NCBI GenBank assembly: GCA_900404475.1
Contig: OUQQ01000288.1
Location: 1-23,879, forward strand
Origin: Spongospora subterranea
Taxonomy: Eukaryota; Endomyxa; Phytomyxea; Plasmodiophorida; Plasmodiophoridae
Length of the DNA stretch: 23,879 nucleotides
Reading direction: 5' to 3'
The number at the start of each line of letters is the position of its first letter. The stretch's first letter is position 1. A model generated the notes under the pieces. It worked only from the letters and a program-made list of their open reading frames with translations, made no database searches and had not been told where the DNA came from. The translations under genes and the position numbers were made by a program. Positions 10,701 through 21,186 of the stretch are shown in pieces.

Positions 10701-13700
10701 ACCATTGACGGCTGTACCTCCATCCGGAACGGCAAGAGCTTCAGTAGGGCGTTTATGAGATAGATCGGTAGCATTCAACGACAAATGACGATCTGCATCG
10801 TAGAAATCGCTTCGGTACGGTGCAGAATCAGATTCGTCAGCGGAAACGACACTTATCGGATCGCATTCATATGTTAGATTACATTGAGGGGAGGTTTCTT
10901 GAAATACAGGATCCAGTGAAGAAGGAGCATTAACGGCTGTGGTTTTATCCGAAACGAGAAGCGCGTCACTAGGGCTTTCGTGAGATATATCGGTGATATC
11001 CNTGACGATCTGCATCGTAGAAATCGCTTCGGTACGGTGCAGAATCAGATTCGTCAGCGGAAACGACACTTATCGGATCGCATTCATATGTTAGATTACA
11101 TTGAGGGGAGGTTTCTTGAAATACAGGATCCAGTGAAGAAGGAGCATTAACGGCTGTGGTTTTATCCGAAACGAGAAGCGCGTCACTAGGGCTTTCGTGA
11201 GATATATCGGTGATATCCATTGAAAAATGAAGATCGGAATCGTCGAAATTGCTTGGGTCCGGAGAAGAGTCGAATTCAACAGCTGAAACGGCATAAACAG
11301 GATCAGGATCATACATTATATCACTTCGATGGATGCTGTTTGGCAATTCTGGATCAAGTGAAGGAGTACTGAGCGTCGCAGACTGATTCGGAAGCGCCCG
11401 ACCAGGACCATTGTGAAAAATATTGGTAGTATCCGATGCAAAATGACGATCGGGATCGTCGAAATCGCTTTGATACGGAATAGAATCGGATTCAGCAGCT
11501 GAAACGGAATGCATCGAATTGCACTCACGCATTGAATCACTTGGAGAGATTATTTCTGCAGCATCTATAACATTGTGTTTCGATTCATAATCTGCTGAAG
11601 ACATGTTGTTTTGCAATGTGGAGGTGACACCATGTGTTTCTTCCGTGCAGGGAAAATCAGTGGCAGGGTGAGCCTCAGTGCAAGCTCTGTCGCCATGGAG
11701 AGAAATCGTAACTTGACCTTGGATAGGAAGTAGACCGAAGCTAGTGGGCGAATTGGAGTCGGATAATAACTGGTCAAAATTACCTGGCTGTTCAGTGACA
11801 CCATTTGAATCAGCGAGAAACGATTCAACGTCAGAGTGATTGAATTCATCGGCAGAATCCTTGGCTGATTCGGGTATGATGATCGAAATTTCGCCTGAGT
11901 CCGATCCTTCATGTTCGTTGATGAAAGACGTTGATGAATACACGTCGTCCGGTATTTCATAGAAGGTGGAGTTTTCGGGAGACAAGCATTCGTCTTTTGA
12001 CTGGCCACATAAATCCAATGACAATTCACGGCTTCCAATTTCTTTGGATAGAATTTCGGAGTGAGCCTTTGAAGGGACAACTCGATCCTCAAACTTGTCG
12101 CCATCAGGGTCGCTATCATTAACCACCAAGTCCGAGATAGACTCAACAGCATGGTTTGAAGTTATCGTGACAGACTCAGACTCAATTGGTTGTTGCACAT
12201 GGGATAAAGTGGAAGGCGTCCAATCCGGTTCGGTTCCCGGGGATATATTCAGGCCTAAATCGATCTCGAAAGAACCAACAGACAACTGGTCAACATCTTC
12301 AGATGGAGACACTTCACTTCTTGAAGAGTTATCAACAACAGGACGATTTTGAGTGTCTACTGCGACTTTGCCTGCGTCATGGTCACTGGGCGTATTTCCG
12401 ATATTGTTGATTGTAAAAAGACCAGATGACAATGTTTCAGCTGTTTCCCTTTCTCCGTCCACCGAGGTATGCTTGTCTACAGAATATATCGAGCGCCCAT
12501 CACTGCGGAATAGATGCGTTTGAAACCTAGTAATTTCAGTTTGCTGCTGCATCGGAGGAAGTCTCTCGAAAGAAAGTTCGCTGGATCGCAATGTGTTGGA
12601 AGCATCAGATTTGATCGGAATGTCCTCACGCGCAGTCGGATTTTCGTGCGCCTTTGTGTTGAAGTCTTTGTCGAAATCAGCAGAAAAATCGGTGTACACA
12701 TCCGAGGATTCCGAGCATCCTTCGTATTCAAAATTGTTTCGGGACTTGTGTGAAATAAGCGGCTGAGCTAATGTGTCTTGGTGCGCATCAACATGGCACG
12801 GAGACGGGACAGGAATTGTGATTGTTTCTTCAAAAGCTGGCTTCGAACTATTCTTGGAAGGGGTAGGACTTGATGGTTTTTGTTTTGAAGTCACGTCGAC
12901 AGGTGATTGGTTACTGTTGGCCTGACAAAATACAGATCAGATTGTTACCATGATGAAAATTAGCGTTGAAATACCTCAGCAAATGACAGAATTGTTGGAT
13001 CTTCCGAGTTTTCTAGGATAACCTTTTCAGACCTGAACCAAAATTGATCATTTGTCACATACATTAATTCGTTATCCATTTTGAGCTCTTACTTAATCTG
13101 AGCATCCGGGAATTTCAAAAAACTATCACACTCATTGAAAGATTGCCTGATGATCGTCCTAAGCGTGTCAGAATCTGGAACCCGCTTGAGAATTTCTTGC
13201 AGCTCCTCGGTACATTCTTGTTTGTGAATTTTCAATTTTTGCTCTAACGCTGACTGCTCAGTGAAATGGTTTGTTTGTAACGTAACATCATTGAGCGCGG
13301 CTGCGAGCTGCGACTTTGTGCTTCTAACAGTGTTTGTCAAATGGGTAATTTCTTGAGATAACTCTAAATCTTGAAGATCGCGCCTGGCTTGGTCAATTGC
13401 CTCAAGGTGATCTAACTCTGACATTAACTTTCGCTCAAGAGAACTCGGCGATATCTGGAAAGTCTGCAGTAAGTTAAGCTTTGATTGGCCATCTGCGGTT
13501 GAGCTGGGCACTGGACTTGTATTTGGTGGCGTTGTTGGACCAGAAGGAATACCATCATTTTGACGAGGTTCAGAGACATCTGAATCACTAGCAACATCCC
13601 TAACATCCTCAGTTGCTTCCGACTCACAGGAGTCAAACCGCTCATGGCCAGTGACGGTAACGTGATCCACAGAGTTGTGTAATTCGACCACCACCGGCCG

Positions 13701-15762
13701 AAGCGGAGAAGGTTGTATACGTTTTCCATGTTTGGGTGATCGTGAGAACGAGCGCAACTGAGAAGGCCTGCTCATTGGAGGAGTCGTAGGTCTGGGAAAA
13801 GTCGCAGTCCTGTCTGCAATCTGTTCCCTGTGATCAAGAACCCGTCTTGTAAAAATGTTTAAAACACTAAGAGGATTCGCCGATGGATATTGTAGATACT
13901 CCTGATTCTCATCAGTTAAAGTCGTGTCCTGAGAACTGTTTTGATGAGTTGAAATGGCGTCGCACTGGGAACCTTCAGACAAACATATACTTTGAGGGTT
14001 CGATTGTTTAACCTCGACTACATCCATAAGATGACATAGCTGCATTGAATCGGAACGAACTGGAATCTGACATCCTGCACCTGCGCCGTGATGGGATAGA
14101 ACATCAATGACAGATGGGAGATTGATGAGAACTTCTGGTTCAGAAATTTGCATAGGAGTCGACGGTTGAAGACACAGACCAGCTTGCAACGTTGCTTCAG
14201 GGAACAACGGTTCCATAGGATTGCTCGAAAATGGTGCGTCAGTAGCACCATCAATTGAACTTTGCTGGTTGCTATCTGATTCAGTAGAATTCGAGTTGGG
14301 GTTTGAGTCACAAGTCTTTTTGGCCACTGGCAATGAATCGTTATGGTTCGACGTGAACCTCGCAATCCTGTATTCAAGAAGTTCTGCTGACTTTCGAACT
14401 CGTTGTAAAAGTTTTAACGACGAATTAACATTATTCTGGGGGATTTCTGACTCCTGGTCAATATTAGTTTCATATGAGCCAATAACCTCGGTGGCATCGT
14501 TCTCAGTGCGTTCTAGGATCGTGGGTGAGCAAGGAATTGATGTAATTTCAGTGGCGGCTATAAAATAACAGTTAGTACACAAATCGTGTCGCGAAAAAAT
14601 AATTATCACATTTCCCGGGAAATAAAATATTTGTGGCAGCTAAAGCCGATTCAACTAGCCAAAATGAGTATACAATAAGATTGGTCAAGTATCATTAGAT
14701 TACTTTGTGGATCTGGAATGGATGGGGATGGCTCGGAAGCGTGAGAGGGGGCTGTATGCGTGGTTGGTTGGAATAAATGTATCAAAAAATGAAGTATTTA
14801 CCAGAGCGAAGTTGCCGTTGTTTCTTCAAAAGAGACCTCTTTCTCGAAAGAGCTGCGCCATTCAAATGAGACGCTTCAGATCGTTGCACATTAGTGATTC
14901 TTTGACGCTGCCTCTTCACAAGCATAAATTAGGGATCGCACCGATAACTATGCTGATGAAGTTACCTCTGCATTCTCCTTTGATTCTTGAGATCGTTTTC
15001 GAGCTGCTTGTTCTTTCTTGTTTTGCATGTATTTTTTCAACTGCTCCGAATCTGGGTGGCGGTCTTTTCCCGGAACGTGCTGATGAACGCTTAGTAATGT
15101 AAGGTCAATCAAAAACCTAAAATGTATCTTCACCTTGCTTGTTGCGTCAGATTTTCGGATGCTAATTCTGCGGATCGCCTTCTTGGCATCTTTCGTAAAA
15201 ATTGTGCCTGGGAGTGGCTGTCGTCACGCTAAATAATCCCATACGTTAAGGAAAATACCAACAGACCTTCACTTGAACCGGAATGTTTTCAGAAGAATTG
15301 AGTATTCGCTTTTGACCATTGGTACGCTGAGACCGACAAATATTTAGATCAAAAGAATGTTGAGACGCTGTCGCTCACAGTAGAATCAGAGAGGCCCTTT
15401 CCAGGAATTATCGCTTCTTCAGCTTCCGCATTATTGAAGTGAATATTTGCGTTCGATTTAGAAAATATGTCAGATATTCTGCTCCTATGTCGAGTCCCGG
15501 GGTTGCTGGAGCTTCGAGAATTAGGATTAGGATTAGGGCGACAGACCCTCTTAGATGCTCTGTCAGCGATAACACCAGAATCTCGTTTAACGCGAACTTT
15601 GTCTTGCGCTTGGACAACTTTGCTCAGGTTACGCTGACGAATGTTTTCCGATAGTTGTTGCAATGCCTGGCGACGTTGCTCTGCTTCTAGGGCTTTCTGG
15701 GCGGCGGCTTGTTGTACCTCATGCAGCGTGAACGCTGCCTGCGAGATCCGAGACTTATTCAT
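7758..15762 (-). CDS. CEP350/CAP350-like centrosomal protein, 15 exons, broken by an assembly gap
   Basis: Exons on the - strand: 15762-15379, 15326-15267, 15228-15134, 15089-14966, 14913-14802, 14751-14704, 14654-14610, 14557-13093, 13032-12975, 12921-8801, 8751-8674, 8630-8503, 8451-8376, 8320-8041, 7989-7758. All phases match once 217 bases (one N plus one copy of a 216-bp duplication) are left out of exon 10, giving about 2362 residues. CEP350/CAP350 and plant TRM proteins anchor FOP/TON1-type proteins at centrosomes, basal bodies or microtubules. Support is strongest at the C-terminus: an acidic, Trp-containing helical block (EEWNFDEEVSDIM, then ADRIFTEQI) matches the CEP350 C-terminal pattern, and VADALSRQIWSSISQSISEL precedes it. 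Exon 8 ends in a coiled coil (about residues 650-765) with SPSSLERKLMSELDHLEAI. Exons 1 and 4 encode basic Ala/Gln/Lys helices such as LKKYMQNKKEQAARKRSQ. Exon 10 is acidic, Ser-rich and repetitive. The donor of intron 2 (38 nt) is ambiguous. The family call is moderate; a single gene is well supported. Confidence 0.8.
9750..11490 (-). repeat. Coding tandem repeat array, about 225 bp (75 residue) units
   Basis: Six to seven imperfect units within exon 10 of the CEP350-like gene. The landmark TGACGATC/TGACAATC (read on the + strand) recurs at 9889, 10111, 10336, 10561, 10786 and, diverged, at 11228; spacings are 222, 225, 225 and 225. Each unit encodes a block of the type SDSAPYRSDFYDADR, a TDLSHE stretch, TAVN, LDPVFQE and ECDPISAVSADE. 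The outermost units are most diverged, the central ones most alike, as expected for unequal exchange. The repeats are acidic and Ser/Asp-rich, so probably disordered. Confidence 0.93.
10786..11218. other. Assembly break: exact 216-bp direct repeat around a single N
   Basis: Bases 10786-11001 and 11003-11218 are identical at every position I compared, and 11002 is N, the only ambiguous base in the window. The shift of 217 bases breaks the reading frame; skipping it restores one continuous frame. This is what a scaffolder writes when two overlapping contig ends are joined with a minimal gap. The alternative is a real extra repeat unit: filling the N with nine bases would give the 225-bp period exactly and also restore the frame. 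Confidence 0.9.
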
Positions 15763-16076
15763 TACTGGATTAACAGAGCCAGACGTCTAGACATTTACAC
15801 AGCACAGCGCATCACAAAGAGTCCATTACTGTACTTTATGGATTGGGGAAGTTTGTGAAACAAAACAATCACAACGTCCAAGTTCCATCAGTCAGAAGAA
15901 GGACCTCTTTGGACGCAGTTGACGCGCGCGCTTTACCTGTCTTCACAGTGCGCTGAAGACATCTGATCAAAAACATCAATTCCAAAAGAACCCAGGCCCA
16001 GACGCAAGTAATGGAAATCGAAAACAGCAAGCAGTTGGTGTTATGTGGTTTGCCGACATCACCAGGTAAGTGTAAG
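15763..16076. other. Intergenic between SCFD2-like and CEP350-like genes
   Basis: Both neighbours lie on the - strand, so this 314-base gap holds the 3' flank of the SCFD2-like gene and the promoter of the CEP350-like gene. An in-frame TAG upstream of the ATG at 15762 supports that start. A + strand ATG at 16011 opens a spliceable but antisense frame, which I reject. Confidence 0.5.
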
Positions 16077-18464
16077 TTATTTGTTTCTGTTTAATAAATT
16101 ATCAAGTGCTCTTCCAGCGGTTGCGATATTCGTTCCGGAGAGGATAATATTGTCCTGCTGCATCGCATACTGTAGCTCTGAACAAGTCACGCCACCGATA
16201 ATGAAAACCACCGTTAATCTCGACGTATCTGGCCGCTCTGTCCTAGAACGTAGAATACTGCGACAAAATCGGTTAACAACAGCAGTGTACAAACACAATT
16301 TGATTCTGACTCCATCTTCTTTGCTAAGAACTTTCCAAAGTTTGGCGTCGCAACCGCTCCTGAAATATGTGGTATTAGATCAGGAGTTGCTCGAGTCGAA
16401 TCTGATAGATCATGAACTAGGGAGCTAATCAAACTGCGATCCAATGATGAATCCACAACATCAAAAAACGCAACGTTCACCATGAAAATGACTGCGACTC
16501 CTGATCATATAACTTCTCATATCTCGATGACAATGATGAGCGGGATGCAGCGAGTGAGATCAGTTTCTGGTATATACCGTCAACAGCCTTTTTGAGGTCA
16601 TCAGCATTGGTTGACCATTCATTGGAAAAGGAATCCAAATAATTATGCAAAATTGAGTTCTAACAGAAGATTTAGAAACTACAACATAGACAAATAGGGC
16701 GACAAACTTTAAGAGGTGGAAATTGGCATATTAATTGAGCGAGCTTATCACACATCTCCGAAGAGAGGTCGTCATCCGAAATTCCAAGCTCTGGCCTAGA
16801 ACCCAGAAAGGAGAAGCAGAATACGGCAAAAGATAAGAACGATTCTGGTGGGATCTGTATATAGAAGAGAAAATTGAAGGCATCGTTGGCAGAAAATCGA
16901 TAGGATACATACACGATCGTCCAAAGAGCGTGCAGAGTTTGTTTGAAGAAAATCGGTAAGGAGGCGCACAATGTCGATGCCCGGTGCGGTTGCCACGACA
17001 ACCTTTTCTGAATAATGCTTCAGCTAATGGACGTGTTGAATGATATGAGCGGACCTAACGATGATAAAACCTCCCAACGTGTATCTTCGCCCAAGCCGAA
17101 CGCCTGAATGACACCTCTTACTAGCACAACCAATTCCCAGTTCCGCTCAACTGCGCCTGGCCTCGCTTCGATTGATTCTGATGGCGAGTAGTTTAGACTT
17201 TTTTCTACCGATTATTTGCACATAAATACCCAGAATTCGTACGAAATCAATAGGTTTGACATGTCCCATCTTGTGTTGGCGATCGATTCCAGAACAGTTT
17301 TCCGCGGAAGCCACTCTTAACAGCAGCTGTCTAAGATGTTTCAGCCCAGTTTTCTGTGAGCGGCTTGATAACGTCTGCAGAATATCGTGAGATGTGTGGC
17401 AAAGTGCACCGGCTTTATATTCTATTAGGGACCCGTCTAAATCTGTATCATATTTCGGCAGCTCTTTCTGAAGCGACATTTAAAAAACCATATACCATGA
17501 ACAAAAGATAGTGGGCTAACCATTGCTACATGAACATCATTGGATGCTTGGGTGAGGAGCGGAAGAGACTGGATGATACGGTCCAAAAGAGAGCATTGGT
17601 GCTGGGTGCATGAAGACATATCCATGCTATTTTTGAGTTCAGATGAAATAAGGAAAGAAGTGCATCTGCTTATTACCGGCGATCAACGATAATCAAATTG
17701 ACGTCATCATTAGTTTGAGACGATGCTGTCTGGGAAATACGCGACGATATAGCGGATGCCAATACCAAGCTATTACCCTCTCCCAATGTGTAAATGAATG
17801 GCTTGCAAGAACCCAAGTCCGATACGAACCCGAGGATTCCATCTACCATCCTACGTCGACATCGGATATTTTAGAGCAAATTAGGATAAGGGGAAAAACG
17901 ACCACCTGCAGACAGATACTGGAGTAAAATCAAATCCAGTATGTACAATGACCATTTGGCGAGCAAACAGTGAGTAGCAGGAGCCCATCCATGATAGACT
18001 GATTGAACATCCAGATGATTTCTCGATTTCATTCCGGACGTAGGCGTAATCGTGACCGTAAAGTTCCGACATCGACTCATTAGATATCATTGAGTAAACT
18101 CGCACAATGTTTCGAGAATGTCGCCCATCGCTTTCGGTTTCACGTGCAGAAATATGGTTTTGAACAATAAATTGTATAATATCGCGCGCCGAAGTGAAGC
18201 AATTGAACACGAGGATTACTATCGAACTTGGAAATTCACTGACGCCTTTAAACCTATATTGTAAACTACACCACTGCATCATGTCATTCTTGGGCGACGA
18301 CCAGTGTAGCCACTGTATGAACGTCAGAGAAATTCGAAGGAACAATTTTTGCTCTCTACCTCCTCGACAACGTCATCATGGATGACGCAAAGTGCAGGAA
18401 CATCTTGACCGAACAAACCAGACAGGAGAGATTCGATACCCCCTTCAAGAGCATCTAACGCCAT
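16077..18464 (-). CDS. SCFD2-like Sec1/Munc18 (SM) family protein, 11 exons
   Basis: SM proteins bind SNARE bundles and guide vesicle fusion; SCFD2 is the divergent member placed in ER-Golgi traffic with Sec1-like folds. Exons: 18464-18360, 18312-17906, 17850-17677, 17626-17521, 17467-17209, 17156-17055, 17007-16913, 16854-16708, 16659-16481, 16433-16311, 16257-16077. Introns are 47-58 nt, all phases agree, and the product is about 625 residues (human SCFD2 is 684). Landmarks in SCFD2 order are IVILVFNCFTSARDIIQFIV (first beta-helix unit), YTLGEGNSLVLASAI, LIIVDRRMD (about 223-231) followed by LLDRIIQSLPLL and NDVHVAM, RVASAENCSGI with MGHVKPIDFVRIL, and the C-terminal VVFIIGGVT (582-590) with IILSGTNI. 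The VDR and GGVT signatures are typical SM motifs. The acceptor before exon 11 is ambiguous (16258 or 16245). A Vps33-type assignment is less likely because the VDR-to-NDV segment follows SCFD2. Confidence 0.85.
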
Positions 18465-18657
18465 TGATGAAGGGATTACAGGAAAAAAAAGAATCGAATG
18501 AGGGTGTACCGGAAAATACCACAACAAAACATCGGACTTTTACAAGTAAACGCGGTCCTCACGAACGCGGTGGTGGTGCTTCGAAAGTCATGCTTTCCCA
18601 GATTAAGCCATAGTTCTTACATAGATTAGCATTTTGAGGTTTAGTGGTGGACGATGA

Positions 18658-19971
18658 TTATTTACACAGTTTCAACTTGTGAAGGTGCGGGCTGAGGCAT
18701 TTTATCGCTCGTGCACCGCGGTCACCGTCACGTTCTTTGATCAACAACCGAGTCAGTTGTGGAGACAGCCCATCACGGCCAAGCTCTGCCTCCAATTTGG
18801 AAATTGAAAACTCAAGCTCCGGTATCTGAAGCATCGACAATCGGGGAAGAGGAGAAATCTTAATCAAGAGTTCCGAAACATCGGCAGGCATCGCCACGTG
18901 CAGCATTCCTTGAATAGCAATCGTTTCGATTGTAGAACGGCATGATTGAAATAGACTCACTAAAACGCGTATCAAATAAGGCACTTGTGTCTTCCCTATT
19001 TGTCTAGAAAATTTTCCGATCACGATTGTCTTCAAGTTGCAGAGGGGCCAAAAACTTTCAGACTGCGAGTCCATCGAAACGGCAAGTTCAACAGTGTCAA
19101 ATAACAAAGATTCTAACAGGGGAAACCCAGCCGCAATGTGGGGGAAAATGTTCAAAGAGCATGACAGCGATAATGACCGAAGATCCTTCGATTGGAAACT
19201 GGAAAACAAAGAAACGAAACTGCGATCAAGCGCAGCTCTGCCGATCTGAAGGTATCGAAGATCTGGCAGTTTCGCAATTAACTGTTTCAAGGCGTTGCAG
19301 CTGTAAACTGCATATCTCCAGGCAGATGTACAGTCGATAAGCTTCAATGAGATCAACTTTCGCGAGCTGATAGACAACAAAACCGCATTTGTGACTCTTC
19401 TTCCACGAAGTAAGAGCTCTTTCAACCCCGAACACCGCCGAACCATCTGGCTGAGCACTCAACATATGAAACGCGATGGATTTTTCCATACAAACACTTT
19501 TGATTGCTTTGTTGTGAGCATGAATGCCAGTCAAATCCAATGCTTGAATATAGGCGTAGTTAATCTGAAGTCTAGAGAATAAATCGGTAATGTACGCTTC
19601 AGGATTGGTGATGGACGGTCTGATGATATCTTCGAAATCAACCGAACGATAAAACCGTGTTTTGGATAACTTCTGGCTCCAGTCAACGCAAACTAATGTT
19701 GACAAGGTAATACGGTCATGTACGCGCAGGAATTCGATCGTACGCTGAATGGCGTCATCGGGCAATAGCAAAATCCTGATAGCTTGGAATGAACAATACA
19801 GCGGTGCCAATCAAAACTACAACCATACAAGCTATGCTGTTTAGGGATCGTGACATTATCCTTCCGTCGTTTGCCAGCCAACTCGTCCAGGGTCAAGTCG
19901 CCGTTTTCATACAGGTCGAGCAGCAGACGCTCTAGGTGCACCCGCCGCTTCAGGTTGAAATTGAAACTCAT
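18658..19971 (-). CDS. F-box protein with leucine-rich C-terminal region
   Basis: Likely substrate adaptor of an SCF (Skp1-cullin-F-box) ubiquitin ligase. Exons 19971-19829, 19775-19498 and 19457-18658 give about 406 residues. A basic N-terminal segment (LKRRVHLERLLLDLYENGDL) comes first; the F-box lies at about 49-95 and starts ILLLPDDAIQRTIEFL, with LVCVDWSQKL in its second half. From about residue 120 onward there are degenerate leucine-rich repeats (for example LDLTGI, LKELLLRG, LISLKLIDC, LRYLQIG, LRSLSLSCS). Intron 1 is 53 nt. Intron 2 is only 40 nt and was chosen because it is the one GT-AG pair that keeps the LRR frame, so it is less certain. The start codon lies only about 23 nt past a poly(A)-like AATAAA belonging to the upstream gene. 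The substrate is unknown. Confidence 0.82.
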
Positions 19972-19993
19972 TGTGCTGATTCAATGATTGGCC

Positions 19994-19999
19994 TTTATT
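19994..19999 (-). terminator. Possible poly(A) signal AATAAA
   Basis: An AATAAA on the - strand lies about 70 nt past the TAG that ends the unrecognised gene at 20069. It is the expected place for its 3' processing signal, and it lies just upstream of the F-box start codon. Confidence 0.4.
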
Positions 20000-20068
20000 G
20001 ATTATGAGTTTCACACACATTGGGATGCGTTACTCCCTGGATTGCATGTAATACCATCAGTGCTGGCG

Positions 20069-21077
20069 CTACCGATTAACGAAGTCCGAGTGAGTCTTTC
20101 CATTGAAACCCCACCCGACCATATCAGTATAGAATTTTCCTTTGGTAGTTTGATGTTTGCCAGAACGGGGTTGATCCAAATCAACTTCATTCCGAAGCAC
20201 TTCATTCCCATCAACGATATCGTTGGGTTGCTGCTGGAACCCTAGTGATGTCAGTGAAACATTGGGTGCTAGTGAGTGTTTTGCTCGCAATGAAACGGTC
20301 TATCCATTCGTCGTCACCTTGGATGATCTGCATGATGACATTCTTCGATATAAGCAGATAATTTCCTGAACTAGTTGTGGTCTTCCTTTCAATCACGCCG
20401 TTGCAATTCTGAACCAACGCCGTCGCTGCTGTCGGTATCACAATTGAGACTAACGTTATAGCAGTATCTATTCTGCAAATCAGAGCCTGCAAGATGCTAA
20501 GCCACCCGCTGTCGACAATCAGACGTGTCAAATTTGTTCGTTCCTCGCGCTTGAATCCTCTTCTGTGCTCTTCCAGGTCTGAAACTCGTGCCCCGCAAAG
20601 TCTTATTTGCAATCGAAACTTTGTTGAAAAAACGCCGGCTCCTATGCTGATTGCAATAAACACCTCGTAAACGTTTGCATATCAAGCACTGAGTTACCAC
20701 AAACACACCTCAGTGACTGATTTTTTATTGTTGTTTTCAAATAAATGAACACGCTCTCTAGTATGACCGTCAATATCTCTGATTTCCGAACCATCGCCAA
20801 TATCTCGAATTTTGGACAATGCTTTTTCGTAAATGGTTGAGTGAGAACCATCATCCAAGTCGATAAATACTTGCAACACACCTAATTTTCAACAAAACCC
20901 GTGCAATGGAGGGCACGGTCGATTTTGTCGAAGCACTTTTTTGAAAGTGAGTATATTCGGTACCTCAGACCTATCAAAATCATCTCACACATCAATAATT
21001 CGCTAATCCTGCTCTGCCTCTCCTGAAAATTTGTACAGAAACTAGCAAGTAAACCCCGGTTATTTTCAAGAAACCAT
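20069..21077 (-). CDS. Unrecognised multi-exon gene, provisional model
   Basis: I do not recognise this product. Several segments read as coding and join in phase: 21022-20971 (ERQSRISELLMCEMILIG), 20881-20709 (VLQVFIDLDDGSHSTIYEKA, then KIRDIGDGSEIRDIDGHT), 20646-20506 (basic, HRSRRFFNKVSIANKTLRGT), a middle part around 20472-20300 whose splicing I could not fix (contains NVSLNCDTDSSDGVGSEL or, in another frame, NYLLISKNVIMQIIQ), and a last exon ending at 20069 (QQQPNDIVDGNEVLRNEVDL, then GKFYTDMVGWGF). The start could be an ATG at 21077 directly followed by a GT, or an internal ATG at 20992. It is hydrophilic overall with no signal peptide. It is divergently paired with TAF9 across about 110 bases. 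A nuclear or cytosolic role is all I can suggest. Confidence 0.42.
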
Positions 21078-21186
21078 TTTGGACTTCCAAATCTACGCTC
21101 CAAAGGACGTGGTTTATGGTTGAGTGCGGAGTTGGTTGACAAAGGTGATCGGCGGCAAACAGTCTGGTGATCATCGGCGTTGGCCA
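21078..21186. promoter_or_regulatory. Compact divergent promoter between TAF9 and an unrecognised gene
   Basis: The TAF9 start (21187, +) and the most upstream start proposed for the - strand gene (21077) are about 110 bases apart, so initiation for both must fall in or beyond this gap. If the - strand gene starts at 20992 the gap is about 194 bases. I see no clear TATA box. Confidence 0.4.

Noticed and set aside
9750..11490. Regular direct repeats considered as a CRISPR or satellite array
   Set aside because: Units are 225 bp, contiguous without spacers, and keep an open reading frame in phase with flanking exons; they are coding repeats.
14707..15102. 131-codon + strand frame
   Set aside because: Antisense to exons 4-6 of the CEP350-like gene, which join in phase on the - strand.
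15521..15538. Telomere-like TTAGGA-TTAGGA-TTAGGG run
   Set aside because: Only three units, and it lies inside exon 1 of the CEP350-like gene where it encodes a PNPNPN run; not an interstitial telomere or chromosome end.
16011..16428. + strand frame with ATG at 16011, a GTAAGT...CCAG intron and about 120 further codons
   Set aside because: It splices in frame but is antisense to exons 10-11 of the SCFD2-like gene, where the - strand carries the SM motif VVFIIGGVT; the + strand product has no motif.
19988..20245. 85-codon + strand frame
   Set aside because: It starts at TTG, not ATG, has no motif, and opposes the last exon of the - strand gene.
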